From Novosphingobium sp. (lineage in GTDB: Bacteria > Pseudomonadota > Alphaproteobacteria > Sphingomonadales > Sphingomonadaceae), in contig JAIXYF010000237.1 of the NCBI GenBank assembly GCA_027490345.1, positions 1-13,607 of the forward strand: a DNA stretch of 13,607 bases, given 5' to 3'. Under the pieces are notes generated by a model. That model saw only the letters and a program-made list of their open reading frames with translations. It was not told the origin of the DNA and made no database searches. How positions within the stretch are numbered: position 1 is the stretch's first letter; each line of letters opens with the position of its first letter. Position numbers and translations under genes: made by a program. Of the stretch, positions 6,019 through 13,330 are shown one piece after another.

Positions 6019-7428
6019 CTACGTTTGCGCTGAAACCACCGCATCCGCGCTGCGCCGCACGGCTTCGGCCACTGCTTCGGCCTCTGTGCGGCTGGGCTGC
6101 CAAGGGCTGGCGAGCAGCCCGCCCGGCCCGAACAGCGCGGCCACCGGATCAGACGCTCGGGCCGCCGCCTCCAGCTGGCTGGCGAGCGGATCGGACACCG
6201 GTCCATTGCCGCCGCGCAAATGCCGGATCCACGCGCCCAGCCCCGCCAGAATCGCCGGGCATAGCTCGCCGCGCGCGGCGTTTTCCGCCAGCGTTGCCAG
6301 CCAGCGCTGCGGGATCTTCTGGCTGCCATCCATCGCGATCTGCGCCAGCCGGTGCGCCAGCGCCGGATTGGCAAAGCGTGCTAGCAGATCGCCTGCATAA
6401 GCAGCCAGATCCTGCCCAGGCTCAGCCGCGATGGTCGGCGCCGCTTCATTCAGCAGCAGCCCGCGCACTTCTGCCAGCAGCACCGGATCGGCCACGGCCT
6501 GATGGACAAAGGCGTGCCCACGCGCAAGGCCGCGATAGGCAAGCAGCGAATGCGCCGCGTTCAGCATCCGCAGCTTGGCCATCTCGAACGGCGCGACATC
6601 GGCCACGAAGCGCGCGCCCGCCTGCGCCCAATCGGGCCGCGGCCCGGCAAAGCGGTCCTCGATCACCCATTGGCTGAACGGTTCGGTCAGCACCGCCGCT
6701 TCATCGCGCAGGCCGCCGAGCATCGCGGAGACGGCCGCGCGGTCGTTGTCCGTTGTCGCGGGCACGATGCGATCGACCATGGTGCAGGGGCATGTGCAGG
6801 CCGCCGCGAACCACTCGCGCAAGGCCGGATCATGGCGCGCCAGATATTGGTGCATCAGCCGCGCAAGCTGGTGGCCATTGTCGGCCAGATTGTCGCACGA
6901 AAGCAGCGTCAGGCCCGGCAGCCCCGCATCAAGCCGCTGCCTGAGGCCCTGCGCGAGAAAACGGAACACGCTGCCCTCGTCTGCCGCCGCGTGATCGAGA
7001 TCACCGGCAGCGGTGCGGCAATAGCCTTTCTCCGTGATCGTCAGGCTCACGATCCGCGTGGCGGGTGCGGCAAGCGCTGCAACCACGGCGTCCGGCTCGT
7101 CCCGCGCCACCAGTACGCCGCGCACCGCGCCGACTACGCGCGCGGCTGCACCCGCCGCGCTGCGCTCGATCACGCTGTAGAGGCCGCCTTGCGGGTTCAT
7201 CTGCTGCGCCACATCGGCCGAGCGCAGCGAGACGCCGAGGATCATCCAGTCCCGCTCGCCAGCACGCATCGCCGCATCGGTATACCAGGCCTGATGCGCG
7301 CGGTGGAACGCGCCTATGCCGAAGTGGACGATGCCCACGGCCTGCGCGTCGCGGTCATAGTCCGGGCAGGTCACACTCTGCGGCAAGGCGGAGAATGCGG
7401 CGGGGGAAAGGCCGGCGGACGACCTCAC
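6019..7428 (-). CDS. uxuB: Fructuronate reductase / D-mannonate oxidoreductase (UxuB)
   Basis: Reduces D-fructuronate to D-mannonate with NADH, the second cytoplasmic step of glucuronate breakdown. The 469-residue protein belongs to the long-chain mannitol dehydrogenase family. The N-terminal nucleotide-binding stretch is IVHFGIGAFHRAHQAWYTD (residues 33-51), followed by TITEKGY (130-136) and MVDRIVPAT (217-225). The catalytic signature K285-x4-N290-x2-H293 lies in AKLRMLNAAHSLLAY. Context (uxaC, manD, kdgK) selects fructuronate reductase over mannitol or altronate dehydrogenase. The start is GTG 7428, whose GTG overlaps the uxaC stop as GTGA, so translation is probably coupled. One oddity is three alternating cysteines, C211, C213 and C215, just before MVDRIVPAT. 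The gene ends 15 bases from the convergent amtB stop. Confidence 0.93.
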   Translation of the reverse strand: MRSSAGLSPAAFSALPQSVTCPDYDRDAQAVGIVHFGIGAFHRAHQAWYTDAAMRAGERDWMILGVSLRSADVAQQMNPQGGLYSVIERSAAGAAARVVGAVRGVLVARDEPDAVVAALAAPATRIVSLTITEKGYCRTAAGDLDHAAADEGSVFRFLAQGLRQRLDAGLPGLTLLSCDNLADNGHQLARLMHQYLARHDPALREWFAAACTCPCTMVDRIVPATTDNDRAAVSAMLGGLRDEAAVLTEPFSQWVIEDRFAGPRPDWAQAGARFVADVAPFEMAKLRMLNAAHSLLAYRGLARGHAFVHQAVADPVLLAEVRGLLLNEAAPTIAAEPGQDLAAYAGDLLARFANPALAHRLAQIAMDGSQKIPQRWLATLAENAARGELCPAILAGLGAWIRHLRGGNGPVSDPLASQLEAAARASDPVAALFGPGGLLASPWQPSRTEAEAVAEAVRRSADAVVSAQT

Positions 7429-8825
7429 AGGCGGTAGGCCTGCCGGGCCAGATTGCAGGTCAGATCAGCGGCCAATTCCGCCGCTTCCCAATCATCAAGG
7501 CGGTGCTGCGCCACCAGTTCGGCCAGGAAGCCGCAATCGATCCGCCGCGCCACATCGTGACGGGCCGGGATCGAAAGGAAGGCGCGCGTATCATCGTTAA
7601 AGCCGACGGTGTTATAGAAACCCGCCGTCTCGGTGGTCATCTGGCGGAAACGGCGCATCCCTTCCGGGCTATCGTGGAACCACCACGCCGGGCCAAGCTT
7701 GAGGCAGGGATAATGCCCCGCCAGCGGCGCCAGTTCGCGCGCATAGGCGCTTTCATCCAACGTGAAGAGAATGATCGAAAGCTCAGGATGATTGCCAAAG
7801 CAATCGAGCAAGGGCTTGAGCGCATGGACATAATCGGTACGCGTGGGCATGTCGGCGCCCTTGTCGCGGCCGAGCGCGTGAAACAGCCCTTCGTTGTGAT
7901 TGCGCAGCGCGCCGGGATGGATCTGCATGACCAGACCGTCCTCGATGCTCATCGCGGCCATCTCGGTCAGCATCTGCGCGCGAAACAATTCGGCATCGTA
8001 TTCGGTGAAGGCGCCGGAAAGGACCGTCTGGAACAGGCGCTCGGCCTCGCCGTGCGATAGATTGGCCGTCAGCGCAGTGGGGTGGCCATGATCGGTGCTG
8101 GTTGCTCCCATCGCGGCAAAGAACGCGCGGCGCTGGCGATGCGCGGCGAGATAGCCGCTCCAAGTGATGCAATCCTCACCGGTCAGATCTGAGAGAAGAT
8201 CAATATTGCCGCGAAAGCCTTCATATTCGGGATCGACCACGGGATCGGGGCGATAGGCGGTGATGACCCGCCCGTCCCAGCCGCTCGCGCGGATCGCGGC
8301 GTGGTGTTCAAGGCTGTCGAGCGGGCTTTCGGTCGTCGCCAGCACTTCGATGTTATAGCGCTCGAACAGCGCGCGCGGTCGCATGGCTTCGCTGGCCAGC
8401 TGCTCGGTGATGCTGTCGAAATAGAGATCGGCGGTTTCGGCGCAGAGTTGGACCTTGAGCCCGAAAGTATCGGCAAACACGAAATCGAGCCACATGCGCG
8501 AAGGCGTGCCGCGAAACAGGTGATAGCGCTCGGCCAAGAGGCGCCACGCCGCGCGGGGATCGACATCCGGATTGCCAACCCCAAGATCTTTCAGAGCCAC
8601 CCCTTGCGAATAGAGCATCCGGAACACGTAATGATCGGGCACAAGGAGGAACTCGGTGGCGTTGCCGAAGCTCTCGTTGCGCGCGAACCACGCGGGATCG
8701 GTGTGGCCATGCGGGCTGATGATCGGCAGATCGCAGACCGACGCGTACAGTTCACGGGCCAGCGCGCGCACTGCCGGATCGGCCGGAAAAAGCCGGTCAG
8801 GATGGAGTTCGAGGCTGCGGATCAC
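7425..8825 (-). CDS. uxaC: Glucuronate isomerase (UxaC)
   Basis: Uronate isomerase of the amidohydrolase superfamily; it converts D-glucuronate to D-fructuronate (and galacturonate to tagaturonate) in the cytoplasm. Its 466 residues match the family length of about 470. The metal-site motif PHGHTD (H39, H41) follows the first strand. Further family landmarks are IHPGALRNHN, DYVHALKPLLDCFG, LGPAWWFHDSPEGM and GFNDDTRAFLSIPARHD. The start is GTG 8825, overlapping the gntR stop as GTGA, with AAGGG about 8 bases upstream in the end of gntR. Without uxaA or uxaB in view, glucuronate rather than galacturonate is the likely substrate of this locus. It lies in the middle of the gntR-uxaC-uxuB unit. 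Confidence 0.95.
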   Translation of the reverse strand: MIRSLELHPDRLFPADPAVRALARELYASVCDLPIISPHGHTDPAWFARNESFGNATEFLLVPDHYVFRMLYSQGVALKDLGVGNPDVDPRAAWRLLAERYHLFRGTPSRMWLDFVFADTFGLKVQLCAETADLYFDSITEQLASEAMRPRALFERYNIEVLATTESPLDSLEHHAAIRASGWDGRVITAYRPDPVVDPEYEGFRGNIDLLSDLTGEDCITWSGYLAAHRQRRAFFAAMGATSTDHGHPTALTANLSHGEAERLFQTVLSGAFTEYDAELFRAQMLTEMAAMSIEDGLVMQIHPGALRNHNEGLFHALGRDKGADMPTRTDYVHALKPLLDCFGNHPELSIILFTLDESAYARELAPLAGHYPCLKLGPAWWFHDSPEGMRRFRQMTTETAGFYNTVGFNDDTRAFLSIPARHDVARRIDCGFLAELVAQHRLDDWEAAELAADLTCNLARQAYRL

Positions 8826-9577
8826 GCGGTTGCCCTTGCATAGCGGTCGCGCTTGGCCTGGGCGGCGCGGCGCGCTTCCTGGATCTGGCGTTCTTCGGTG
8901 GCGAACAGCAGGCTGTCGATCACCTGGCTGAGATGGCCACGCATCGCGAGCCGTGCGGCCACCGGATCGCGCGCACGCAGCGCCTCGACAATCGCGGAGT
9001 GTTCATCCACCACTGGCTTGATATTGGCCGTGCGCGCCTTTTCATGAAGCAGCGCTGCCTCGGGCGATGTGGAGCGCAAATCCCACAGACGCTCGATCGC
9101 ATCGAAAATCGCCCCGTTGCGTGTGGCCTTGGCGATGGCGAGGTGAAACGCCCGGTCGGCCTTTTCGCTGCCGCGCGGATCGTTGTTTTCCCGGGCAATC
9201 GCCTCGACCAGTCCCTCGATCTCGGCCAGTTCCTCGTCGGTGATCTGCGTGGCGGCCAGTGCTGCGGCCTCGCCTTCGAACAGGAGCCGCGCCTCGGTCA
9301 GTTCGAACGCGCTGACGTTGAAGCCGGGCAAGTCCTCGCTGCCGGGCAGGCGGCGGACATAGGCGCCCGAACCGATGCGCACTTCGATCAGCCCCTGCAC
9401 TTCGAGCGCGATGATCGCCTCGCGCACCGTGGGGCGGCTCACGCCGTATTTCACTGCCAGTTCGCGCTCTGCCGGCAAGCGCGCGCCGACCGGATAGGCG
9501 CCGCTGGCCAGCTCCTCGGTCAGGTTGCGGGCGAGGTCCTGGTAAAGGCGATCCGGGCCTTTCTCGATATCGCTCAT
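8822..9577 (-). CDS. GntR-family (FadR subfamily) regulator of the glucuronate locus
   Basis: A 251-residue DNA-binding repressor-type protein. Residues 10-75 form the GntR winged helix, with PAERELAVKYGVSRPTVREAI as recognition region and the wing IEVRIGSGAYV. Residues 93-225 form an FCD effector domain. The FCD metal-site residues are recognisable as D141, H145 (DRAFH), H193 (EHSAI) and H215 (RGHLSQV). By family and context it resembles UxuR/ExuR and should sense an early intermediate such as fructuronate or glucuronate; the ligand is inference. I chose ATG 9577 over the longer frame (9622) because AAGGAA sits 5 bases upstream and the added 15 residues would run through the palindromic operator. 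It is first in its own operon with uxaC and uxuB, so it is likely autoregulated through the operator at 9589-9601. Confidence 0.9.
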   Translation of the reverse strand: MSDIEKGPDRLYQDLARNLTEELASGAYPVGARLPAERELAVKYGVSRPTVREAIIALEVQGLIEVRIGSGAYVRRLPGSEDLPGFNVSAFELTEARLLFEGEAAALAATQITDEELAEIEGLVEAIARENNDPRGSEKADRAFHLAIAKATRNGAIFDAIERLWDLRSTSPEAALLHEKARTANIKPVVDEHSAIVEALRARDPVAARLAMRGHLSQVIDSLLFATEERQIQEARRAAQAKRDRYARATA

Positions 9578-9582
9578 CTCGG

Positions 9583-9588
9583 TTCCTT
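9583..9588 (-). promoter_or_regulatory. Ribosome binding site of gntR
   Basis: The minus strand reads AAGGAA, 5 bases before ATG 9577. This fixes the gntR start, and the site directly abuts the palindromic operator at 9589-9601. Confidence 0.6.
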
Positions 9589-9601
9589 TTGGTATTACCA
9601 A
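9589..9601. promoter_or_regulatory. Probable GntR operator, TTGGTA-T-TACCAA
   Basis: A perfect palindrome with 6-base arms around one base, embedded in AT-rich flanks (TT before, TTT after) in an otherwise GC-rich window. It closely resembles the ExuR/UxuR-type operator core TTGGTATACCAA known for hexuronate regulators of the FadR subfamily, differing by one extra central base. It lies 11 bases upstream of the gntR ATG, next to its ribosome binding site, and about 75 bases upstream of manD, well placed to control both directions. Confidence 0.7.
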
Positions 9602-9605
9602 TTTT

Positions 9606-9633
9606 CTTGACAGGTATGGCAACTTTGGTCAAG
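9606..9633. promoter_or_regulatory. Inverted repeat CTTGAC-N16-GTCAAG with -35-like hexamers on both strands
   Basis: CTTGAC (9606-9611) and GTCAAG (9628-9633) are perfect 6-base arms around 16 bases. The left arm supplies TTGACA, a perfect -35 hexamer for plus-strand transcription of manD. The right arm supplies TTGACC, a 5/6 match, for minus-strand transcription of gntR. I do not find clear -10 hexamers at normal spacing, so the promoters are tentative. Confidence 0.4.
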
Positions 9634-9635
9634 TC

Positions 9636-9663
9636 GCATTGTACACGCTCCACTACCCAATGC
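9636..9663. repeat. Second N16-spaced inverted repeat, GCATTG-N16-CAATGC
   Basis: GCATTG (9636-9641) and CAATGC (9658-9663) again are 6-base arms around 16 bases, centred 30 bases from the CTTGAC/GTCAAG repeat. It lies just upstream of the manD ribosome binding site (GGGGA, 9666-9670). Function unknown; possibly a second regulator site or a leader hairpin. Confidence 0.3.
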
Positions 9664-9675
9664 ACGGGGATTCGC

Positions 9676-10884
9676 ATGAAGATTCAGTCCGCCCGCGTCA
9701 TCGTGACCTGCCCGGGTCGCAATTTCGTCACGCTCAAGATCGAAACCGACCAAGGTGTCTACGGGATCGGCGATGCCACGCTCAACGGGCGCGAGAAGGC
9801 GGCTGTCGCTTATCTCGAAGATCACGTGATCCCCTGCCTGATCGGCATGGACCCGCGCCGTATCGAGGACATCTGGCAGTATCTCTATCGCGGAGCCTAT
9901 TGGCGGCGCGGCCCGGTCACCATGCGCGCCATCGCGGCGGTGGATATGGCGCTGTGGGACATCAAGGCAAAGATGGCCGGTATGCCGCTCTATGATCTGC
10001 TGGGCGGCCGCAGCCGCGACGGGATCATGGTCTATGGCCATGCCAACGGCAGCAATATCGACGAAACGGTCGAGGCGGTCGGCCATTATATCGACATGGG
10101 CTACAAGGCGATCCGCGCGCAAACCGGCGTGCCGGGGATCAAGGATGCCTACGGGGTTGGCCGGGGCAAGCTCTATTACGAACCAGCCGATGCCGCGCTC
10201 CCCTCGGTCACGGGCTGGGATACGCGTAAGGCGCTGAATTATGTACCCAAGATGTTCGAGGAACTGCGCAAGACTTACGGCTTCGACCATCATCTCCTCC
10301 ACGACGGGCACCATCGCTACACCCCGCAGGAAGCAGCCAACCTGGGCAAGATGCTGGAGCCCTATCAGCTGTTCTGGCTGGAGGACTGCACGCCGGCGGA
10401 AAATCAGGAAGCCTTCAAGCTGGTGCGCCATCACACCGTCACCCCGCTGGCAGTGGGCGAGATCTTCAACACGATCTGGGATGCCAAGGATCTCATCCAG
10501 AACCAGCTGATCGACTATATCCGCGCCACCGTCGTGGGGGCTGGCGGCATCACGCACTTGCGCCGGATCGCCGATCTGGCGAGCCTTTATGGCGTGCGCA
10601 CCGGCTGCCACGGCGCGACCGACCTCTCGCCCGTCACCATGGGCTGCGCGCTGCACTTCGATACCTGGGTGCCCAATTTCGGCATTCAGGAATACATGCG
10701 CCACACCGAAGAGACCGACGCGGTCTTCCCGCACGACTACCGCTTTGAAAAGGGGGAACTGTTCGTTGGCGAAACGCCCGGCCACGGTGTCGACATCGAT
10801 GAAAAGCTCGCGGCGAAATACCCCTACAAGCCCGCCTATCTTCCGGTCGCCCGGCTGGAAGACGGCACGATGTGGAACTGGTGA
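9676..10884 (+). CDS. manD: D-mannonate dehydratase, enolase superfamily (ManD)
   Basis: Dehydrates D-mannonate to 2-keto-3-deoxy-D-gluconate in the cytoplasm. The 402-residue protein is an enolase-superfamily ManD, not the unrelated UxuA. Its catalytic residues fall at the numbering published for the Novosphingobium aromaticivorans enzyme: R147 with Y159 (GIKDAYG), H212 next to metal ligand D210 (LLHDGHH), and metal ligands E236 (WLEDC) and E262 (VGEIF). H312 (GCHGATD) and the C-terminal tryptophan W402 are also there. All this suggests a high-efficiency ManD, not one of the weak mannonate/gluconate members. The start is ATG 9676 with GGGGA 5 bases upstream; the frame is open to 9589, but that would read through the operator. 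It opens the plus-strand operon and is followed 13 bases later by the GH79-like gene. Confidence 0.97.
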   Translation: MKIQSARVIVTCPGRNFVTLKIETDQGVYGIGDATLNGREKAAVAYLEDHVIPCLIGMDPRRIEDIWQYLYRGAYWRRGPVTMRAIAAVDMALWDIKAKMAGMPLYDLLGGRSRDGIMVYGHANGSNIDETVEAVGHYIDMGYKAIRAQTGVPGIKDAYGVGRGKLYYEPADAALPSVTGWDTRKALNYVPKMFEELRKTYGFDHHLLHDGHHRYTPQEAANLGKMLEPYQLFWLEDCTPAENQEAFKLVRHHTVTPLAVGEIFNTIWDAKDLIQNQLIDYIRATVVGAGGITHLRRIADLASLYGVRTGCHGATDLSPVTMGCALHFDTWVPNFGIQEYMRHTEETDAVFPHDYRFEKGELFVGETPGHGVDIDEKLAAKYPYKPAYLPVARLEDGTMWNW

Positions 10885-10897
10885 GAGGATAACGACA

Positions 10898-12430
10898 ATG
10901 AAACAGACACTGCTTGCCGCAACCGCGCTGGTTGCCCTCACCGCCGCTGCCCCGGCGCCCAGTTCGGCCCCCTCATCAGAGCCTTTGGGCCTTGGCCGTC
11001 TTGCCAAGGTGGCGACGGTCGATGCCCGCTATCAGGGCTACAACATCGAGATGGTGGAAGTGACCGGCGGGCGCTTCTGGGCGCCCTATGGCGGCCCGGC
11101 CGATGAACGCTACCGCCAGCGCCCGCCGATCGACCTTGCCGATGCGCGCCTGATCGCGCTGGCCAAGGCGCTCGGGCCAAGCCTGCTCCGCATAAGCGGC
11201 ACCTGGGCCAACAACACCTATCTGGAGGCCGAAGGCGAGCATCTGAGCGCCCCGCCCGTAGGCTTCGTGCAAGTGCTCACCCGCGATCAGTGGCGCAATG
11301 CGGTGGCCTTCTCGAAGGCAGTCGACGCCCCCATCGTCACCAGCTTTGCCGTGAGCAACGGCACGCGCGGCGCGGACGGGGTGTGGACGCCGGTTCAGGC
11401 GCAGCGGCTGCTCGATCTCACGCGCGAGGCGGGCGGGACGATCCGGGCCGCCGAGTTTTTCAACGAGGCGAACATGCCCAGCGCCGCTCCGGAGATGCCC
11501 AAAGGCTATACTGCGGAAAACTATGGCGCGGAGTTCCGCATTTTCCGCGCTTGGGCCCGCAAGGCAGCGCCGGACATGACGGTCCTTGGCGTGGGCGGCG
11601 TGGGTGAGGCAGGCCTGCTCAAGGACATTCCCGTCCCCGGGCAATTCGGCTCGCATGTCAGCACTAACGACATGATGAAGGCCAATCCGGGCAGCCTCGA
11701 TGCGGTGTCCTACCACTTTTACGGCACCGTCTCGCAGCGCTGCAAGGGCCTTGGCATCGGCACGGCGGCGAAGGAAGATGCCCTCACCGCACGCTGGCTC
11801 GATCTGACCGCACGCGACTATGACTATTATGCCGCGCTGCGCGACAAGTACGAGCCCGGCAAGGCGATGTGGAACACCGAGACCGCACAGGCGGCCTGCG
11901 GCGGTAGCCCATGGGCGTCCACGTTCCTCGATACCTTCCGCTACCTCAACCAGAACGCCGCGCTGGCGCAGAAGGGCCTGCAGGTGATCATGCACAACAC
12001 GCTGGCCGCCAGCGATTATGCGCTGATCGACCGCGACACGATGGCCCCGCGCCCGAATTACTGGGCCGCGGTGCTGTGGAAGCGCACGATGGGCAGCACG
12101 GTGCTCGCCGCGCCGCGTTCGCCCTCCCCGGCGCTCAGGCTCTATGCGCAGTGCCTTGCCGGCAAGCCCGGCGGCGTGGCGGTGATGGCGCTCAACACCG
12201 GCGAGGCGGCGCAGACCTTCAATCTAGGCGGCAAAGCAACGGCATGGGTCATGACCGGCCAGCCGATCGACACACGCGCGGTGCTGATCAACGGCAAGGC
12301 GCCCGCGCTTTCGCCGGATCTGAAGCTGGCCGGGCTGGACGGCGCCGCGATCTCCGGCAAGGCAGCCCTGCCCGGCCATGCGATTGCGTTCTACGCCGTG
12401 CCCGGTGCGGCCAATCCGGCCTGCCGCTGA
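10898..12430 (+). CDS. Exported GH79-like glycoside hydrolase, probable beta-glucuronidase
   Basis: A 510-residue exported protein, with a signal peptide at residues 1 to about 24 (hydrophobic core TLLAATALVALTAAA). The rest looks like a retaining (beta/alpha)8 hydrolase of clan A with distant resemblance to family GH79 (heparanase/beta-glucuronidase). R98-I-S-G ends an early barrel strand. E190 in EFFNEAN fits the acid/base in the asparagine-glutamate motif. SYHFYG (271-276) follows, and E328 in MWNTETAQAACGG fits the nucleophile. Residues from about 390 onward fit the beta-sandwich of such enzymes. Placement between manD and kdgK supports release of glucuronate from a glucuronide. The start ATG 10898 has AGAGGA 8 bases upstream, overlapping the manD stop. 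Family assignment is by eye; another clan-A family (GH30, GH39 or GH5-like) remains possible. Confidence 0.72.
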   Translation: MKQTLLAATALVALTAAAPAPSSAPSSEPLGLGRLAKVATVDARYQGYNIEMVEVTGGRFWAPYGGPADERYRQRPPIDLADARLIALAKALGPSLLRISGTWANNTYLEAEGEHLSAPPVGFVQVLTRDQWRNAVAFSKAVDAPIVTSFAVSNGTRGADGVWTPVQAQRLLDLTREAGGTIRAAEFFNEANMPSAAPEMPKGYTAENYGAEFRIFRAWARKAAPDMTVLGVGGVGEAGLLKDIPVPGQFGSHVSTNDMMKANPGSLDAVSYHFYGTVSQRCKGLGIGTAAKEDALTARWLDLTARDYDYYAALRDKYEPGKAMWNTETAQAACGGSPWASTFLDTFRYLNQNAALAQKGLQVIMHNTLAASDYALIDRDTMAPRPNYWAAVLWKRTMGSTVLAAPRSPSPALRLYAQCLAGKPGGVAVMALNTGEAAQTFNLGGKATAWVMTGQPIDTRAVLINGKAPALSPDLKLAGLDGAAISGKAALPGHAIAFYAVPGAANPACR

Positions 12431-13330
12431 ATGACCGGAAGCGCTCCGCGCGCCGTTCTGGTTGGCGAGGCCATGCTGGAGCTGTCACAAGACAGCTCCG
12501 GCTGGCAGCTCGGCTATGGCGGAGATACGCTCAACACCGCGATCCATCTCGCCCGCAGCGGGATCGATACCGCCTATCTGACAGCGCTCGGCACCGATCC
12601 GTTCAGTGATGACCTCAAGGCACGCTGGGCAGCAGAGGGGCTGGATACGAGCCTGATCCTGGCCGATCCTGCGCGCAATCCGGGCCTCTATGCGATCACC
12701 TGCGACGAAGCGGGTGAGCGAAGCTTCACCTATTGGCGCGGCGAAAGCGCGGCGCGGCGCTTAATTGAATGCGCCGGGATCGAGGCTGCGCTAGCCGCCG
12801 CCGAAGCGGCCGATCTTATCGCTTTCTCGCTGATCTCGCTCGCCATCCTGCCGCCCGAAGGCCGCGAATCCCTGCTGGCGCTGGCCCGCAGGGTGCGCCA
12901 GCATGGCGGGCTTGTCGCCTTCGACGGCAATTATCGCCCGCGCCTCTGGCCGGATCAGGAAACCGCCCGCGCCGCGCGCGATGCGGCCATCGCGGTCGCC
13001 AGCATCGGCCTGCCAACGCTGGAAGACGAGACGATGCTGTCGGGCGAGACGAGCGCCGAGGCGGTTGCCGCGCACTGGCAGGCGCTGGGCTGCGCGGAAA
13101 CCATCGTGAAGCTTGGCCCGGAAGGCTGCCGCTTGCCCGGCGGCCAGATCATCGCCCCCGAACGCGTGCTCGCCCCTGTCGATACCAGCGGCGCGGGCGA
13201 TGCTTTCAACGGCGGCTATCTCGCGGCCCGCCTGCGCGGTCAGACCCCGGCAGACGCAGCCCTTGCAGGCCACGCGCTGGCCGGCTGGACGATCATGCGG
13301 CGGGGCGCGATCCCGGCGCAGGATTCCTGA
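12431..13330 (+). CDS. kdgK: 2-keto-3-deoxygluconate kinase (KdgK)
   Basis: PfkB-family sugar kinase of 299 residues that phosphorylates 2-keto-3-deoxygluconate to KDPG, the entry into the lower Entner-Doudoroff pathway. The N-terminal GEAMLEL (residues 12-18) and GYGGDTLNTAIHLARSG (28-44) are typical of KDG kinases. The C-terminal PfkB signature PVDTSGAGDAFNGGY holds the catalytic base D257 and the anion hole. N167-Y168-R169 in DGNYRPRLW is also characteristic of KdgK. The ATG follows the GH79-like gene's TGA with no gap (TGAATG), so translation is likely coupled; no separate strong ribosome binding site is seen. The 3' end overlaps the convergent transporter gene by 38 bases. The substrate is assigned from motif and from ManD, which makes KDG, in the same operon. 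Confidence 0.93.
   Translation: MTGSAPRAVLVGEAMLELSQDSSGWQLGYGGDTLNTAIHLARSGIDTAYLTALGTDPFSDDLKARWAAEGLDTSLILADPARNPGLYAITCDEAGERSFTYWRGESAARRLIECAGIEAALAAAEAADLIAFSLISLAILPPEGRESLLALARRVRQHGGLVAFDGNYRPRLWPDQETARAARDAAIAVASIGLPTLEDETMLSGETSAEAVAAHWQALGCAETIVKLGPEGCRLPGGQIIAPERVLAPVDTSGAGDAFNGGYLAARLRGQTPADAALAGHALAGWTIMRRGAIPAQDS

Noticed and set aside
6502..8060. Plus-strand frames of about 310-330 codons opposite uxuB and uxaC
   Set aside because: Antisense shadows of uxuB and uxaC without motifs or ribosome binding sites.
9589..9675. Upstream start for manD at 9589
   Set aside because: It would read through the palindromes and promoter region and add 29 residues. ATG 9676 gives the exact family numbering and has a ribosome binding site.
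9595..11007. Long open frame on the minus strand (470 codons) opposite manD
   Set aside because: It is antisense to a certain gene, shows low-complexity charged composition with no family motif, and arises from the GC-rich third codon positions of manD. It also covers the divergent control region.
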